A stretch of 64,000 bases of DNA from Terriglobia bacterium (GCA_020072565.1 JAIQGI010000032.1:22509-86508), one strand, 5' to 3'; positions 26,486-36,023 are shown, numbered from the stretch's first letter. Made by a program: numbers and translations. Notes: generated from the sequence alone by a model not told the origin.

Positions 26486-27853
26486 CGGACCTGATTCGAA
26501 AAAGGCCTGATGAAGCCGGCAAACCACGTCGTTTACCACTGCTTCATCGGTTACGAAGGTGAGGTTGATGCGCGACGCTCCCTGCGAGATCAGCGACACG
26601 TTGACGTCCGCGATGGTGCTGAACAGCCGCCCGGCAACACCGGGCGTTGCCCGCAGTCCCTCACCCACAATGCAGATCACGGCGCGATGACACTCGACTT
26701 CTACGGCACCCAGGGGCTGCAGGTCCCGCAGAATTTCCGGGAGGGCGCTGTCGTCGTCCAGCGAGAGCGAGACGCTCACCTCCGAGGTCGTGACAATGTC
26801 GATCACGGTGAGGTGGCGGTCGAAGACTTCGAACAGGGCCCGCAGAAAACCGTAAGCGCCGAGCATGCGGCCGGATGTGATCAGCACCGTGGTAATCCCG
26901 GTCTTGTGGGCGATCGATTTCACCGCGCCCGGAGACATCTCGCTTTCCGAGCAGATGAGGGTTCCCGCTTCTTGCGGAGCGTGGGAGTTGCAGATCAGGA
27001 ACGGGATACCCTTTGCCACGGCTGGATGGATGGTCTTTGGGTGGAGGACCTTGGCGCCGAAATATGCCAGCTCCGCGGCCTCCGCATAGGAGAGGCGCGG
27101 GATCGTCCTGGCGGCCGGCACCACCCGCGGATCGGCCGTGAGGACTCCGCTCACGTCCGTCCATATCTGGATTTCGCGCGCGTCGAGTGCCGCGCCGATC
27201 AGGGCGGCGCTATAGTCCGAGCCGCCGCGCCCCAGGGTCGTGGTCATGCCCGCCTCCGTGGCGCCGATGAATCCGCCCAGCACGGGGATCCGACCGGCTG
27301 CCAGAAGCGGTTCAATCCGGCTCCGGGTCCTGTACTCGGTCTGATCCATGAGGGGCGTGGCGCGGCCGTAATCCTCGTCGGTGACGATGCATGCGCGCGC
27401 ATCGACGAGCTCGGCCTCCAGGCCCTGCGCGCGCAGAACCGCCGCCAGCAGGCAGGACGACATCCGTTCCCCGTAGGAAACGACCTTGTCCTGAAGCTCC
27501 GCCGCAGGCGCGGCGCCGCTCGCGGCGGACTGGAGCAGCCGCGCGACCGCGTCGCGCGCTTCCGTCAGGAATCTCTCCATCGCGGGCGCTTCCTTGCCAA
27601 GCAGGTCTTCCTTTACCGCTGCGTGCCGTTGGAATTGGGCATCGAGCGCAGCCATCGCCCCGGCTGCATCGCCGGCTGCTGCCGTCTGGAAGCCCGCCAG
27701 CAGCGCATCCGTCATCCGGCTCATGGCCGAAACAACCACGACCGGCATGGCTTCGCGGCGCGCCGCCACGATTTCAGCCACGCGCCGAAACGCCGACGCG
27801 TCCTTGACCGACGTGCCGCCGAATTTGAGTACGGTAGGTCCGTTCAATTCCAA
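26480..27853 (-). CDS. lysC: Aspartate kinase, monofunctional
   Basis: 457 aa. It starts at TTG (27853) with GAGGAA 6 bases upstream. VLKFGGTSVKD (residues 8-18) is the aspartokinase nucleotide-binding signature; GFIGATEAGMTTTLGRGGSDYSA and IWTDVSGVLTADPRVVPAA form the rest of the site. The last 140 or so residues hold two ACT-type regulatory domains (TTVLITSGRM; GVAGRLFSTIADVNVSLIS). It commits aspartate to lysine, threonine and methionine synthesis. The length and lack of a fused homoserine dehydrogenase point to the LysC-like single-function class. The rare TTG start may lower expression. Confidence 0.95.
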   Translation of the reverse strand: MELNGPTVLKFGGTSVKDASAFRRVAEIVAARREAMPVVVVSAMSRMTDALLAGFQTAAAGDAAGAMAALDAQFQRHAAVKEDLLGKEAPAMERFLTEARDAVARLLQSAASGAAPAAELQDKVVSYGERMSSCLLAAVLRAQGLEAELVDARACIVTDEDYGRATPLMDQTEYRTRSRIEPLLAAGRIPVLGGFIGATEAGMTTTLGRGGSDYSAALIGAALDAREIQIWTDVSGVLTADPRVVPAARTIPRLSYAEAAELAYFGAKVLHPKTIHPAVAKGIPFLICNSHAPQEAGTLICSESEMSPGAVKSIAHKTGITTVLITSGRMLGAYGFLRALFEVFDRHLTVIDIVTTSEVSVSLSLDDDSALPEILRDLQPLGAVEVECHRAVICIVGEGLRATPGVAGRLFSTIADVNVSLISQGASRINLTFVTDEAVVNDVVCRLHQAFFESGPE

Positions 27854-27867
27854 TAGAAATTCCTCGT

Positions 27868-28062
27868 GGGTCGCGGCTGCCAGACCCGACCCCCAGCTGG
27901 ACAGTCACTCCTATTCCGACCATAGATAGAAAGCTTAGCCACGAAGAACCCCAACGGCACGAATCGAATTCCTGCGAGCCGGTTCGTGCGGTTGGGGTTC
28001 TTCCTGGCTGAGCTATTCCTGCTGTGTCTTAATCACGGGGCGCCGTCTGGCAGCCGGCGCCC
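27868..28062. repeat. Three stacked hairpins between M28 and lysC
   Basis: 27868-27892 and 28037-28062 are members of the TCTGGCAGC-loop hairpin family (stems GGGTCG/CGACCC and GGGCGCCG/CGGCGCCC, the first inverted). Between them, 27937-27963 and 27983-28009 are 27-base arms with 2 mismatches and a 19-base loop. No T-run follows on the minus strand. They may still insulate lysC from the upstream peptidase gene. Confidence 0.7.
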
Positions 28063-28069
28063 ACTGCGA

Positions 28070-30319
28070 TCACCACGTGATCAGTCCTACTGCCCGCAAC
28101 TGCTCCAGGTAGTTCAGGATGTCCTGCAGGTCATTCACAGACTGAGTCTGGGGCTGAGTCTGGCCCTGAGCCAGGGACGGTCCCTGGGGCTGAGCCTGGG
28201 CGTCGAGCAGGTACTTGATGTCGAGCGCGCTGTGCTGGCCGTTGATCAGCAGCTGCAGCTCGCCTGTGTTGCTCAGCCTTCCCTTCAATGGATACTTCGT
28301 GCGTGCGGCCGCCGCGATCTCGCGGATCTTGATCTCCTCCGGAGTCGCGTTTGCCGGCGCTGCACCGCCGGAGGGGAAGGCAGCCCCACCGCCGGCGGGG
28401 AAATAATACCGGTAGCCATAGTTGCCCTGGATCAGCTCCTTCACCCTGGCCGTGGGTTTCGGAATGATCTTTGCAGCCTGCTTCTCGAGGTCGGTTAGCT
28501 GGAGCGCGATGGGCGCAGCGTTGAGCTTCTTCGCCACGGCCTTCATATGAGTATCGAGCGCGGCGAGGTGGGCCTTGCCGATGTCATCGATCGACTTCTG
28601 CATCGCGGCCACGTAGTCGCCGACCGCCTTCTTGTCCGCGGCCAGCTGGTTAACAGTCGCCAGCGTGTCCTTTTCATTGATCACCGCGCCCAGAATATCG
28701 GCGCGCCCGGACTTGTACGCATCCGCGAACGTTTCCGGGGCAGCGCGGTTCAGCGCTTCCAGCCCACGCACCAGCTGGTGACCCAGGCGGCCCGTGCCGT
28801 TGCTGGTGATTTCGCCGGCGATCTTCATCGCCATGTTGTCGTCGGCGCCGGCGATCGTGTAGGCGGCCGCGGCCCCGATAATCGCGACCCGCCGCAACTG
28901 GGTCGGATCGGACTTGTCCACATGGTCGCCCGAGGTGTGGTACCAGCGGTCGGGCCACGCGATCATCATGATGCCCGGCACGCCCATGCCCCAGTCGTTG
29001 AACACCGTGTGGTCGGAGGAGCCATAGTAGGTTTCGATGCTATAGATGAACGGCTCATCGGCTCCGGTCGGCGCCACGATGCGGCGCGCCTGCGGGGTAA
29101 AGTTGCCGCGGTTCTGGATGTGCTCGCGGTTGGACTCGCCCACGTACCGGTAGTAGTTCTCCATCACGTCGTTGATATAGTGCGGATTGCCGTAGGTGGT
29201 GCGCATCAGGCAGAAGAAGGACTGGTTCTTGCTCAGCCACTCTCCGACCATGTCCAGGTTGATGTTGCACAGGGTCCGGTTCATGACCTCCCTGTGATCG
29301 CGAGCCCACGCGCCGGTGCCCGACATCTCCGGGCCTATGAGGAAGCGGATGGTGCGCTTCGGGCGCGGGATGCGGTTTTCGTTGATCAGCGTGTTCAGCA
29401 CGCGGGCGATTTCCATGATTGTGGCGCAGCCCGAGATGTCGTCGTTGCCCCCCTGCTTCACATAGCCCTCGTACAGGTGCGCGGTGAAGATGACCTCGTT
29501 GCCGTTCGGCTCCGTGCCGGGAATATAGGCGACCACGTTCTGCATGTCCGTCGGCACGGTCTCGGAAGCGACCTGCGCGCGCACCTTGATTCTTTGTCCC
29601 GCGAGAAGGCGTTGTTTCAGGTAGGAGCCGTCGCGGGGCGCGATCTGAAAGCCGAACTTCACGGTACTGGTGGTTCCGGCGCCCCCGCCTCTGCCGCCGC
29701 CTCTGCCGCCTCCGATCGAGGCCCAGTTGAGCTGGAGCGGATCGAAGAAGGGACGGCTGTTGCCGATCCCGATCACGCCCACGGCGCCCGTGGCCGACAA
29801 GCCCCCCATGGAGCCCTCCGTGACGGCGATCTTGTCCTTCAAGTCTTTGCCCTGGAGTTCTTGCGCCCTTCCCGAGCCGACCCAGACGAGCTCCGCGGTG
29901 ACATCCGAAGTCTGGCTCCCCTGCGCCAGCATCGCGGTCGCATCGCGATACGATGCCAGCTTGTCATGTCCGGGCTCGACTTCCCACAACTCGCCCTTGA
30001 TGCCGTTCCAGGCAGTTCCGCCGGGGTAGCGCGCGACCTCTGCGCCGGGAATGCCGTATTCCTTGAACTTATCCAGGAAGAATTTGGTCTCATGGAACAT
30101 CGACGAAGGTCCATACTCGGACGCGGGGCGGACCTTGTCATAGCCGCCCGTCTCCATGATTGCCTTCCATGCGTTCTCACCGGAGGATTCCCCGATGATC
30201 TCGTCCATGACGCTCGACGCCAGGAAAGTCCACTGCAGCCACGGCGTCATCTGTGCCACGGCAATGGCGCCGACGGATAGAACCGCCGCCAGAAAGAGCA
30301 GAACCGTTCGCTTTGCCAT
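28070..30319 (-). CDS. Exported M28-family metallopeptidase
   Basis: 749 aa; GAGGAGAT precedes the ATG. Signal peptide: RTVLLFLAAVLSVGAIAVA. A PA-like insert lies around residues 120-200 (VTEGSMGGLSATGAVGVIGI). The M28 core follows: FTAHLYEGYVKQGGNDDISG with His and Asp zinc ligands, RFLIGPEMSGTGAW with a Glu, NINLDMVGEW with an Asp, and WYHTSGDHVDK with the last His. The C-terminal 250 residues are helical, and the end is Gln-rich (QAQPQGPSLAQGQTQPQTQS). It should be a periplasmic or secreted aminopeptidase. Several conserved positions are spaced more widely than in classical M28 enzymes. Confidence 0.9.
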   Translation of the reverse strand: MAKRTVLLFLAAVLSVGAIAVAQMTPWLQWTFLASSVMDEIIGESSGENAWKAIMETGGYDKVRPASEYGPSSMFHETKFFLDKFKEYGIPGAEVARYPGGTAWNGIKGELWEVEPGHDKLASYRDATAMLAQGSQTSDVTAELVWVGSGRAQELQGKDLKDKIAVTEGSMGGLSATGAVGVIGIGNSRPFFDPLQLNWASIGGGRGGGRGGGAGTTSTVKFGFQIAPRDGSYLKQRLLAGQRIKVRAQVASETVPTDMQNVVAYIPGTEPNGNEVIFTAHLYEGYVKQGGNDDISGCATIMEIARVLNTLINENRIPRPKRTIRFLIGPEMSGTGAWARDHREVMNRTLCNINLDMVGEWLSKNQSFFCLMRTTYGNPHYINDVMENYYRYVGESNREHIQNRGNFTPQARRIVAPTGADEPFIYSIETYYGSSDHTVFNDWGMGVPGIMMIAWPDRWYHTSGDHVDKSDPTQLRRVAIIGAAAAYTIAGADDNMAMKIAGEITSNGTGRLGHQLVRGLEALNRAAPETFADAYKSGRADILGAVINEKDTLATVNQLAADKKAVGDYVAAMQKSIDDIGKAHLAALDTHMKAVAKKLNAAPIALQLTDLEKQAAKIIPKPTARVKELIQGNYGYRYYFPAGGGAAFPSGGAAPANATPEEIKIREIAAAARTKYPLKGRLSNTGELQLLINGQHSALDIKYLLDAQAQPQGPSLAQGQTQPQTQSVNDLQDILNYLEQLRAVGLITW

Positions 30320-30485
30320 ACATATCTCCTCATGACATCTGTGAAGGGGCTGTGTTATGAATGACCTGTTTGGGACGGCCCAGTTTATCCGAATTTCCCG
30401 TCAAATGCGATCGGGACCTCGAGAAATGGGAAAACAAGTCGGTGTGATTTTGTCGTCATTCCGGCCCGAACGGCCGGCAATAAAT

Positions 30486-30623
30486 AGGCCCGGCCGTAAG
30501 GCCGGGATAGGGATTGCAGAGAGATGGAGCGCCGAAGGTGCAGCACTGTTGATATTTCAGGTGCCGCGCCTTTGGCGCTCGAACTTTTATCCGGCATCCA
30601 ATCCCGGCCTTACGGCCGGGCCT
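30486..30623. repeat. 138-bp inverted-repeat element, copy 1
   Basis: Perfect 23-base arms (30486-30508 and 30601-30623, with GGCCCGGCCGTAAGGCCGGG in the left arm) enclose a second, imperfect pair (GAGCGCCGAAGGTGC versus the inverse of GGTGCCGCGCCTTTGGCGCTC). The whole can fold as one long hairpin. A diverged relative lies at 46695-46837. It sits in the ~400-bp spacer between divergent peptidase genes. No transposase is present. Confidence 0.78.
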
Positions 30624-30721
30624 CAAACCATTTTTCAAGACACCCCCAATCCTTGTCGCACGCCCGCAATGATCTTTCGCTTGCGGCACTATTTTTGACG
30701 CTCTGTATGAAGGAGGCGGTG

Positions 30722-31885
30722 ATGGTTGTGAAGGAAGAGTTGAGCGGCGAACAGCTGGCGGCGCTGATCGAGAGAGTTTTTCGCCTGCGGCCCTCGGATC
30801 GCGCGTTGGCGGTCCTGGTTGACTTGCCCGATCGTGCTCGCGGCGACACGGCCGAGTGGCGGGAGCGCCGGGAAATGGCGGAGCAATGGGTGCGCCGGCT
30901 TGTTCCCTGCCGGCAGCGGCTCGGTCTCGAGGTTCATCTCTACCTGTACCGCAACGTGAGAACCAACAACGCCGATCTCCCGCGCGGTGCGTGGCTGCAC
31001 AGCGGCGGTCCGCTGCCGCGAACTGCGGAAGAGCTCGACGCGTTGGCCGAGGAGCCGTTTCCCGACATCTTTCGGGCGCACAGCATTCTGATGGCCATTA
31101 CGGAGCTCTCTGCTACTGCGCCGCTCAAACTGATGGCCAGGACCTTTGCCTTCCGTGCCGCCACCATGCCCGGCTTTTCACCCGCGATGATTCCCTCGCT
31201 GCGCCTCGATTATGAAGAGATCAACAGCAGGGTGATGAAGCTCAAGGAGATGCTCGACCGCGCCGAGGGAGCCGATCTGGCCTTCCAGGTGGAACGCGGC
31301 CCGGAGTACACGCTCTTCCTTGATCTGCGTCACCGGCCTGCACACGCTTCGGGTGGGCTGCTCCATGAACCCGGTACGGCCGGTAACCTCCCCTCCGGCG
31401 AGGCCTACATCGTTCCCTACGAAGGCGAAATCGCAGGAACGCCCAGTGCTTCAGCCGGCCGGCTTCCGGTGCAGTTCGGCAATGAAGTGGTCATCTACGA
31501 GATTGAACGGAACAGCGCCGTGCGGGTCACCGGTTCGGGCGCCGCCGCACGCCGCGAGGCGGAGCACATCGCGCGCGAGCCCGCCTACGGCAACATCGCC
31601 GAACTGGGGCTCGGGGTGCTCTCGGACTTCGGAGTCAAGCCCTGCGGCTCGCTCCTGCTCGATGAGAAACTCGGCCTTCACATCGCCTTCGGCCGCAGCG
31701 ATCATTTCGGGGGACGCGTGGGCGCAGCCCAATTCTCCCGTCCGGAGGAAGTGGTGCACATCGATCGCGTCTATCTGCCGTCCGTGCAGCCGATGGTGCA
31801 CGTGCGCCGAGTAGATCTGCGCGGGCCGGGGACTGAGATCCCCTTGATGCGTGACAATCGCTTTGTCGTCGATTTCGCGCGCTAA
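30722..31885 (+). CDS. M29-like (AmpS/aminopeptidase T) peptidase
   Basis: 387 aa from the ATG at 30722, which follows AAGGAGG by 5 bases; a longer frame from 30524 would read through the repeat element. The C-terminal third has the M29 pattern: NIAELGLGVLSDFGVKPCGS, LLLDEKLGLHIAFGRSDHFG and VHIDRVYL, supplying Glu, His and Asp metal ligands. The N-terminal half is less conserved (LPRTAEELDALAEEPFPDIF). DEKLGLH replaces the more common DEKxxGTxH, so catalytic competence is likely but not certain. No signal peptide, so cytosolic. Confidence 0.78.
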   Translation: MVVKEELSGEQLAALIERVFRLRPSDRALAVLVDLPDRARGDTAEWRERREMAEQWVRRLVPCRQRLGLEVHLYLYRNVRTNNADLPRGAWLHSGGPLPRTAEELDALAEEPFPDIFRAHSILMAITELSATAPLKLMARTFAFRAATMPGFSPAMIPSLRLDYEEINSRVMKLKEMLDRAEGADLAFQVERGPEYTLFLDLRHRPAHASGGLLHEPGTAGNLPSGEAYIVPYEGEIAGTPSASAGRLPVQFGNEVVIYEIERNSAVRVTGSGAAARREAEHIAREPAYGNIAELGLGVLSDFGVKPCGSLLLDEKLGLHIAFGRSDHFGGRVGAAQFSRPEEVVHIDRVYLPSVQPMVHVRRVDLRGPGTEIPLMRDNRFVVDFAR

Positions 31886-31930
31886 AGCCACGAAATCCGC
31901 GAAAAACGCGAAAGGGCCTTCGAACTATTT

Positions 31931-31993
31931 ACCTTCAGGCCCTTGCCATTCAGGCAAGAAAAGCAAAAGATCAACGCAGGGGCCGCGGAGAAG
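31931..31993 (-). repeat. CTCTGCG-type spacer repeat with CTTGCC hairpin, copy 2
   Basis: The reverse strand matches 25151-25220, including CTTTTCTTGCC and the hairpin at 31942-31958. It is followed at 32042-32074 by the 33-nt core repeat, the same pair of elements seen after nth. Confidence 0.68.
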
Positions 31994-32041
31994 AGTCCTG
32001 CTGAAGCGAAAATCCCCTGCGGCCTCTGCGTTGAGGCTTTA

Positions 32042-32074
32042 GGTTGCGCCTATGCCGCACCCTGTGTTTCGTGG
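32042..32074 (+). repeat. 33-nt dispersed core repeat, copy 2
   Basis: GGTTGCGCCTATGCCGCACC followed by CTGTGTTTCGTGG. It ends only 17 bases before the thiD start, so it would lie in the 5' leader of thiD if transcription starts upstream. Confidence 0.68.
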
Positions 32075-32091
32075 CTCAGGAGACGAGTCGC

Positions 32092-32871
32092 ATGATTCCG
32101 GTTGCATTGACAATTGCGGGTTCCGATCCTTCCGGCGGCGCCGGCATCCAGGCTGATATCAAGACGTTCCATCAGCTCGGAGTCTACGCCACGAGTGTGT
32201 TGACTCTGGTGACGGTCCAGAACACGCAGGGCGTAAAGGCAGTCGAGCTGTTGTCTGCCGGGCTGGTTGGAGCACAGCTCGATGCTGTCCTCGAGGACAT
32301 TCCGCCGCGCGCCGCGAAGACCGGAGCGCTTGGAGACGCGGATATCATTGCCGCAGTGGCCCGCCGTGCGGCCGGCTTCACGTTTCCGCTGGTCGTTGAT
32401 CCGGTCATGGTCAGCAAACACGGACTGCCCCTGTTGACAGAGCGCGCGCGTGCGGTCCTGGCCGCGGAACTGCTCCCGCATGCCTTTCTGGTCACTCCCA
32501 ACCTGCACGAAGCCGGCGTGCTCGCGGGCATGCCCGTCCACGACCTCGAAACCATGGAAGAAGCTGCGCATCGCATCGCAGCGCTTGGGGCAGCTGCGGT
32601 GCTGATCAAAGGCGGGCACCTCGCCGGGGACGCCGTGGACATGCTTTACTGGAAGGGCGGGATCAGGCAGTTCGCTGCCCCACGCGTGGAGACCCGGCAT
32701 ACGCATGGGACCGGATGCACCTATTCGGCTGCGATCACCGCCGGACTGGCCCAGGAGCTTGCGCTCCCGCAGGCGATCGAGAGGGCAAAGAAGTTCATCA
32801 CCCTGGCGATTCAGTCGCCTCCGGGCCTGGGTCAGGGATGCGGCCCGGTGAACCATCACGTGGTAGTTTGA
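32092..32871 (+). CDS. thiD: Hydroxymethylpyrimidine (phosphate) kinase
   Basis: 259 aa from the ATG at 32092 with CAGGAGA about 9 bases upstream. ALTIAGSDPSGGAGIQADIK is the ThiD signature; VVDPVMVSKHG and the anion-hole motif HTHGTGCTYSAAITAGLAQ near the end complete the ribokinase fold. It phosphorylates HMP and HMP-P for thiamine synthesis. No other thi gene is adjacent, and I could not see a TPP riboswitch in the 200-base leader. A spacer repeat lies just upstream. Confidence 0.95.
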   Translation: MIPVALTIAGSDPSGGAGIQADIKTFHQLGVYATSVLTLVTVQNTQGVKAVELLSAGLVGAQLDAVLEDIPPRAAKTGALGDADIIAAVARRAAGFTFPLVVDPVMVSKHGLPLLTERARAVLAAELLPHAFLVTPNLHEAGVLAGMPVHDLETMEEAAHRIAALGAAAVLIKGGHLAGDAVDMLYWKGGIRQFAAPRVETRHTHGTGCTYSAAITAGLAQELALPQAIERAKKFITLAIQSPPGLGQGCGPVNHHVVV

Positions 32872-33071
32872 GCCCCCCACCAACAACCACGTGCCGATTG
32901 CAGCAAGCGGCAAGGGGTCATAAGTCGGAAGAAAAAGCCGCCATCAAATCAGCGGTCGGGTGCCTCCTTCGAATTTGCGCGCAGGATTTTCTTTATTCCA
33001 ATCCCTGACCCCTGACTCCTGACTTCTGGTATTCTTATCTACTTGGTGAAATGAGGAGACATCGGGAGATC

Positions 33072-33920
33072 ATGATGGATGATGAGTCAACAGCGCCCAG
33101 GGAACACAAACTGCAGAAGGCCTACCAGAACCTGCGTTTTCTTAAGAGCAAGGATGCAAGGCTGATCCGGATCCTCAGCGAGTATCTCGAACCCGCCAGC
33201 CGACTCAAGTGGCAGCACGTGGAGGACACGATTGTCTTTTTCGGTTCCGCCCGTGCATGCCCGCTCAAAGAGTCCCAAAATCATCTGGCTCTTCTCCGGG
33301 AGCGGGCCGCCACGGGCACCGATCCAGGCCCGGCTCTGCAGGACGAGATCCGGCACGCGGAGCAGCAGGTCAAGCTGTCGCGCTATTACGAGGACGCGCT
33401 GGTGCTCGCGCGGTTGATGACTCAGTGGGCCAGGACCCTGAACGGAGGCCTGAAGCGGCTCATGGTTTGCTCCGGGGCAGGGCCGGGGATCATGGAAGCC
33501 GCGAACCGGGGAGCCAGCCAACTCGGGGAACAGTCGATCGGGTTGTCGATCAGTCTACCCGCCGAGCAACGTGTTAACCCTTACGTCCCCCCCGAGCTGT
33601 CCTTCGAGTTCCACTACTTTTTCATGAGAAAATTCTGGTTTATCTATCTGGCCAAAGCGCTGGTCATTTTCCCGGGAGGGTTCGGGACACTGGACGAAGC
33701 CTTCGAAGTGCTGACGCTGGTTCAGACCCAGAAGACCCGCAAGCATATGCCGGTTTTGATGTACGGCTCGGAGTACTGGAACGAGGTCCTGAATTTTGAT
33801 GCCATGGTTCGCTGGGGAACCGTGGCCCAAGAAGACCTGGCGCTGATTCACCGCTCCGACGATCCCCATGAGGCGTTTGAGTACCTCAAAAGCGAGTTGA
33901 CCAGAATATGGAACCTGTAA
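33072..33920 (+). CDS. LOG-family protein (Rossmann-fold, lysine-decarboxylase-like)
   Basis: 282 aa. Start placed at 33072, near GGGAG; ATGs at 33051 and 33075 are alternatives. The diagnostic [12 protein letters not shown] and the upstream [16 protein letters not shown] are the LOG-family nucleotide-binding and catalytic motifs (PGGxGTxxE). The long N-terminal helical region ([20 protein letters not shown]) belongs to the longer bacterial subgroup rather than the 190-aa cytokinin-activating type. It probably cleaves the N-glycosidic bond of a nucleoside monophosphate. It may be co-transcribed with dgt, which begins 133 bases downstream. Confidence 0.9.
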   Translation: MMDDESTAPREHKLQKAYQNLRFLKSKDARLIRILSEYLEPASRLKWQHVEDTIVFFGSARACPLKESQNHLALLRERAATGTDPGPALQDEIRHAEQQVKLSRYYEDALVLARLMTQWARTLNGGLKRLMVCSGAGPGIMEAANRGASQLGEQSIGLSISLPAEQRVNPYVPPELSFEFHYFFMRKFWFIYLAKALVIFPGGFGTLDEAFEVLTLVQTQKTRKHMPVLMYGSEYWNEVLNFDAMVRWGTVAQEDLALIHRSDDPHEAFEYLKSELTRIWNL

Positions 33921-34052
33921 GGCAGGAGTCAGAACAAAGCCTTGGTAATTGCACTCGTGCATCGAGCCAAGGGCTGTAAATCTGAATAAAATGTCTTTGA
34001 GAAAGAGCGGCGTCACGTGCTCCATTCTGACTCCTGACTCCCTTCTTCAGCT

Positions 34053-35393
34053 ATGGACGACTTCTTACTCGAGCGGGAGTATCCGGAACCGCCGGCCTCC
34101 CCCAGGGATCATCGGCACCCCACCGAGCGGGATCGAGACCGCATCCTGCACAGTTCGGCATTCCGCCGGCTCCAGGGCAAAACCCAGGTCTTCGGCATCG
34201 GCCAGGCCGATTTCTACCGCACCCGATTGACCCACAGCATTGAAGTTGCACAACTTGCCCGGGCGATCGCCAACAACATGCTCGTAGAGGAACCTCGACT
34301 GGCACGCTGCCTGACCACGGAACTTGCCGAGGCTGTCGCCCTGGCGCACGACCTCGGGCATCCACCCTTCGGGCATGGGGGCGAAAAAACGCTGGATGCG
34401 TGCATGAGGGACGTCAGCACACGCGCGCGCCTGCGAGGCAAAGGAGCGCTGCGCTTCGAGGGCAACGCGCAGACCTTCCATGTCCTCGTAGCTGCCGAGC
34501 CTAAATCGCCGTCCTATCCGGGCCTGAACCTGACCCGCGCAACCCTGGCGGGGGTCATGAAATATCCCTACGAGCAGGACACCGGCAACGACAAGTTCAT
34601 TTTCGCCTCCGATGCCGACACTGCAAGCTGGGCACTACGCAACAGCGCAGGCCTCGTGACTGCACGGCAGATCGAAAAAGGGGAGCAACCGCAGACATCG
34701 ATCGCCTGCCATATTCTGGATTGGGCAGATGATTGCGCCTATTCGATTCACGATATCGAAGACGCGCTGCAGGCCCAGTTCCTCAGGCCTGGAGATCTTA
34801 CGGATGTGCGATTCGCGCAGCGTGTACTGCAGCACTACCAGGAAACCCGGGAGAGCGAATCGGTCCCGCCGTTGACTCACAACGAGATCCGCGAACGTTT
34901 GCGCGCGTTGAAGCGGCGCATTCAGCCGCCTGAAAGGGGCGACGAAAGGGCCCATCGCAAGGAGGCCCTCCGGAACATCCTCAACGAGCTCATCACCGAA
35001 GTCACAGTGCGGCTGCGCCCCGGCGTAACCCGCTCCGATTATGCCTGGACTCTGGTAGTGCCCGCCGAATCCAGAATACTGTCGGCCCTGTGCAAGGCTG
35101 TCATCTGGGAAGCCGTGATTACCGATCCACGCGTCGCCGCCATGACCACCAAGGGGAAAGAAATCCTGCATGACCTCTTTTGCCTGCTGCTCGGAGAGCT
35201 TGTGGAAAAAAAGAGCCATGCCGTCTTCCCCCGCTACTACCGGCCAATCATCGAGGAGTCCATGGGCGGAGGCGAACCCGAAGCTGCGCGCGGCGTGTGC
35301 AATTTTCTGGCGCTCCTGACCGACATGGACGCGCTCCGCCTGCACGCCTTGTTGCGCGGGTCTAAGGCGTCCTCGATTTTTGACCTGCTCTAG
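34053..35393 (+). CDS. dgt: Deoxyguanosinetriphosphate triphosphohydrolase-like protein
   Basis: 446 aa. HD-domain enzyme: RRLQGKTQVFG near the N-terminus, then THSIEVAQLARAIA with the first His (His61), and AVALAHDLGHPPFGHGGE with His99-Asp100. YDxxxL-like and DWADDCAYSIHDIEDAL segments follow as in dNTPases. It hydrolyses dNTPs to deoxynucleoside and triphosphate, tuning pools or limiting phage. No good ribosome binding site was seen at 34053; the N-terminus nevertheless begins where family members begin (LLEREYPEPPAS). Confidence 0.93.
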   Translation: MDDFLLEREYPEPPASPRDHRHPTERDRDRILHSSAFRRLQGKTQVFGIGQADFYRTRLTHSIEVAQLARAIANNMLVEEPRLARCLTTELAEAVALAHDLGHPPFGHGGEKTLDACMRDVSTRARLRGKGALRFEGNAQTFHVLVAAEPKSPSYPGLNLTRATLAGVMKYPYEQDTGNDKFIFASDADTASWALRNSAGLVTARQIEKGEQPQTSIACHILDWADDCAYSIHDIEDALQAQFLRPGDLTDVRFAQRVLQHYQETRESESVPPLTHNEIRERLRALKRRIQPPERGDERAHRKEALRNILNELITEVTVRLRPGVTRSDYAWTLVVPAESRILSALCKAVIWEAVITDPRVAAMTTKGKEILHDLFCLLLGELVEKKSHAVFPRYYRPIIEESMGGGEPEAARGVCNFLALLTDMDALRLHALLRGSKASSIFDLL

Positions 35394-35432
35394 CCCCCGA
35401 TTATTCATGAGTATGCGAACAAGAGAAACCCT

Positions 35433-35517
35433 TGGACGCGGAAAAACGCTGACAGACGCTGGCCCTTCGGTCTTGGCCGGCGTGCAGGAGCTCCTGCCAG
35501 CGTTCATCCGCGTCCAA
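35433..35517. repeat. 85-bp element with 20-base inverted ends, copy 1
   Basis: TTGGACGCGGAAAAACGCTG at the left is matched, inverted with two mismatches, by the right end (CAGCGTTCATCCGCGTCCAA). A second copy at 39281-39347 keeps GGACGCGGAAAAACGCTGAC and CGGTCTTGG...GTGCAGGAGCT but lacks the right end. It lies between the convergent dgt and the next gene. Confidence 0.7.
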
Positions 35518-35645
35518 TTTTGTTGCCTTTCACCGGCGGTGGGTTCTGTTTCACGCATAATTCAGGCTGCGCATGGTTGGACCGAAGATACAGGCTGCTC
35601 CGAAAATATTGCTGAAATGCGAAAGGTCAACCCAAAGGGCGGCGG

Positions 35646-36023
35646 TCAGGCGAGCAGGTCCAGGTCGCGTTGCCGGGCGGGCGGGGGATCATAGGGACAG
35701 CGCATCTTCTGCTGCGGAACGGCGGATTGCACATCCGGTGGTTTGTCGGGCGCTGCGGACCCTTTCCGTACGCGGCTCCTCTGCCTGCCCGATTCGGACG
35801 TTTCCGGCAGCCGCTGGAGTGAGTCATCCGTTGAGGCGGCCGGTTGCGTGCGCATGAGCGGATTGTCCGGCAGTTCCGCAGGGCTTCTGACCTTGGGCAC
35901 AGCGTCCGCGCCCTCCGGCAACTGGCCCGTGGGACGCTTCATCGACTGGCCGGCGGAAGCAGATGGGCGCGCCAGGCCGTGCTGAGACGGTGCGTTGACA
36001 GCGTCACTGATGTTTAACGACAT
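35646..36023 (-). CDS. Small Pro/Gln/Arg-rich hypothetical protein
   Basis: 125 aa with an ATG at 36023 and TAAGGA 4 bases before it. The sequence is low in hydrophobic residues and rich in Pro, Ser, Gln and Arg (ESGRQRSRVRKGSAAPDK; MRCPYDPPPARQRDL), which suggests a disordered protein. No domain is recognised. Conserved-looking ends (MSLNISDAV; RQRDLDLLA) and the ribosome site argue for a real gene, but it could be spurious. It is convergent with dgt and diverges from arfB. Confidence 0.45.
   Translation of the reverse strand: MSLNISDAVNAPSQHGLARPSASAGQSMKRPTGQLPEGADAVPKVRSPAELPDNPLMRTQPAASTDDSLQRLPETSESGRQRSRVRKGSAAPDKPPDVQSAVPQQKMRCPYDPPPARQRDLDLLA

Noticed and set aside
26510..27856. 448-codon plus-strand open frame opposite aspartate kinase
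   Set aside because: Antisense shadow of a gene with intact aspartokinase motifs; Arg/His/Gly-rich with no domain.
28547..30280. 577-codon plus-strand open frame opposite the M28 peptidase
   Set aside because: It is the antisense of a clear gene in GC-rich DNA, with His/Arg/Val-rich text and no family pattern.
31886..32091. TPP riboswitch before thiD
   Set aside because: The conserved CTGAGA and ACCTGA-like elements in the right order were not found; the leader consists of dispersed repeats.
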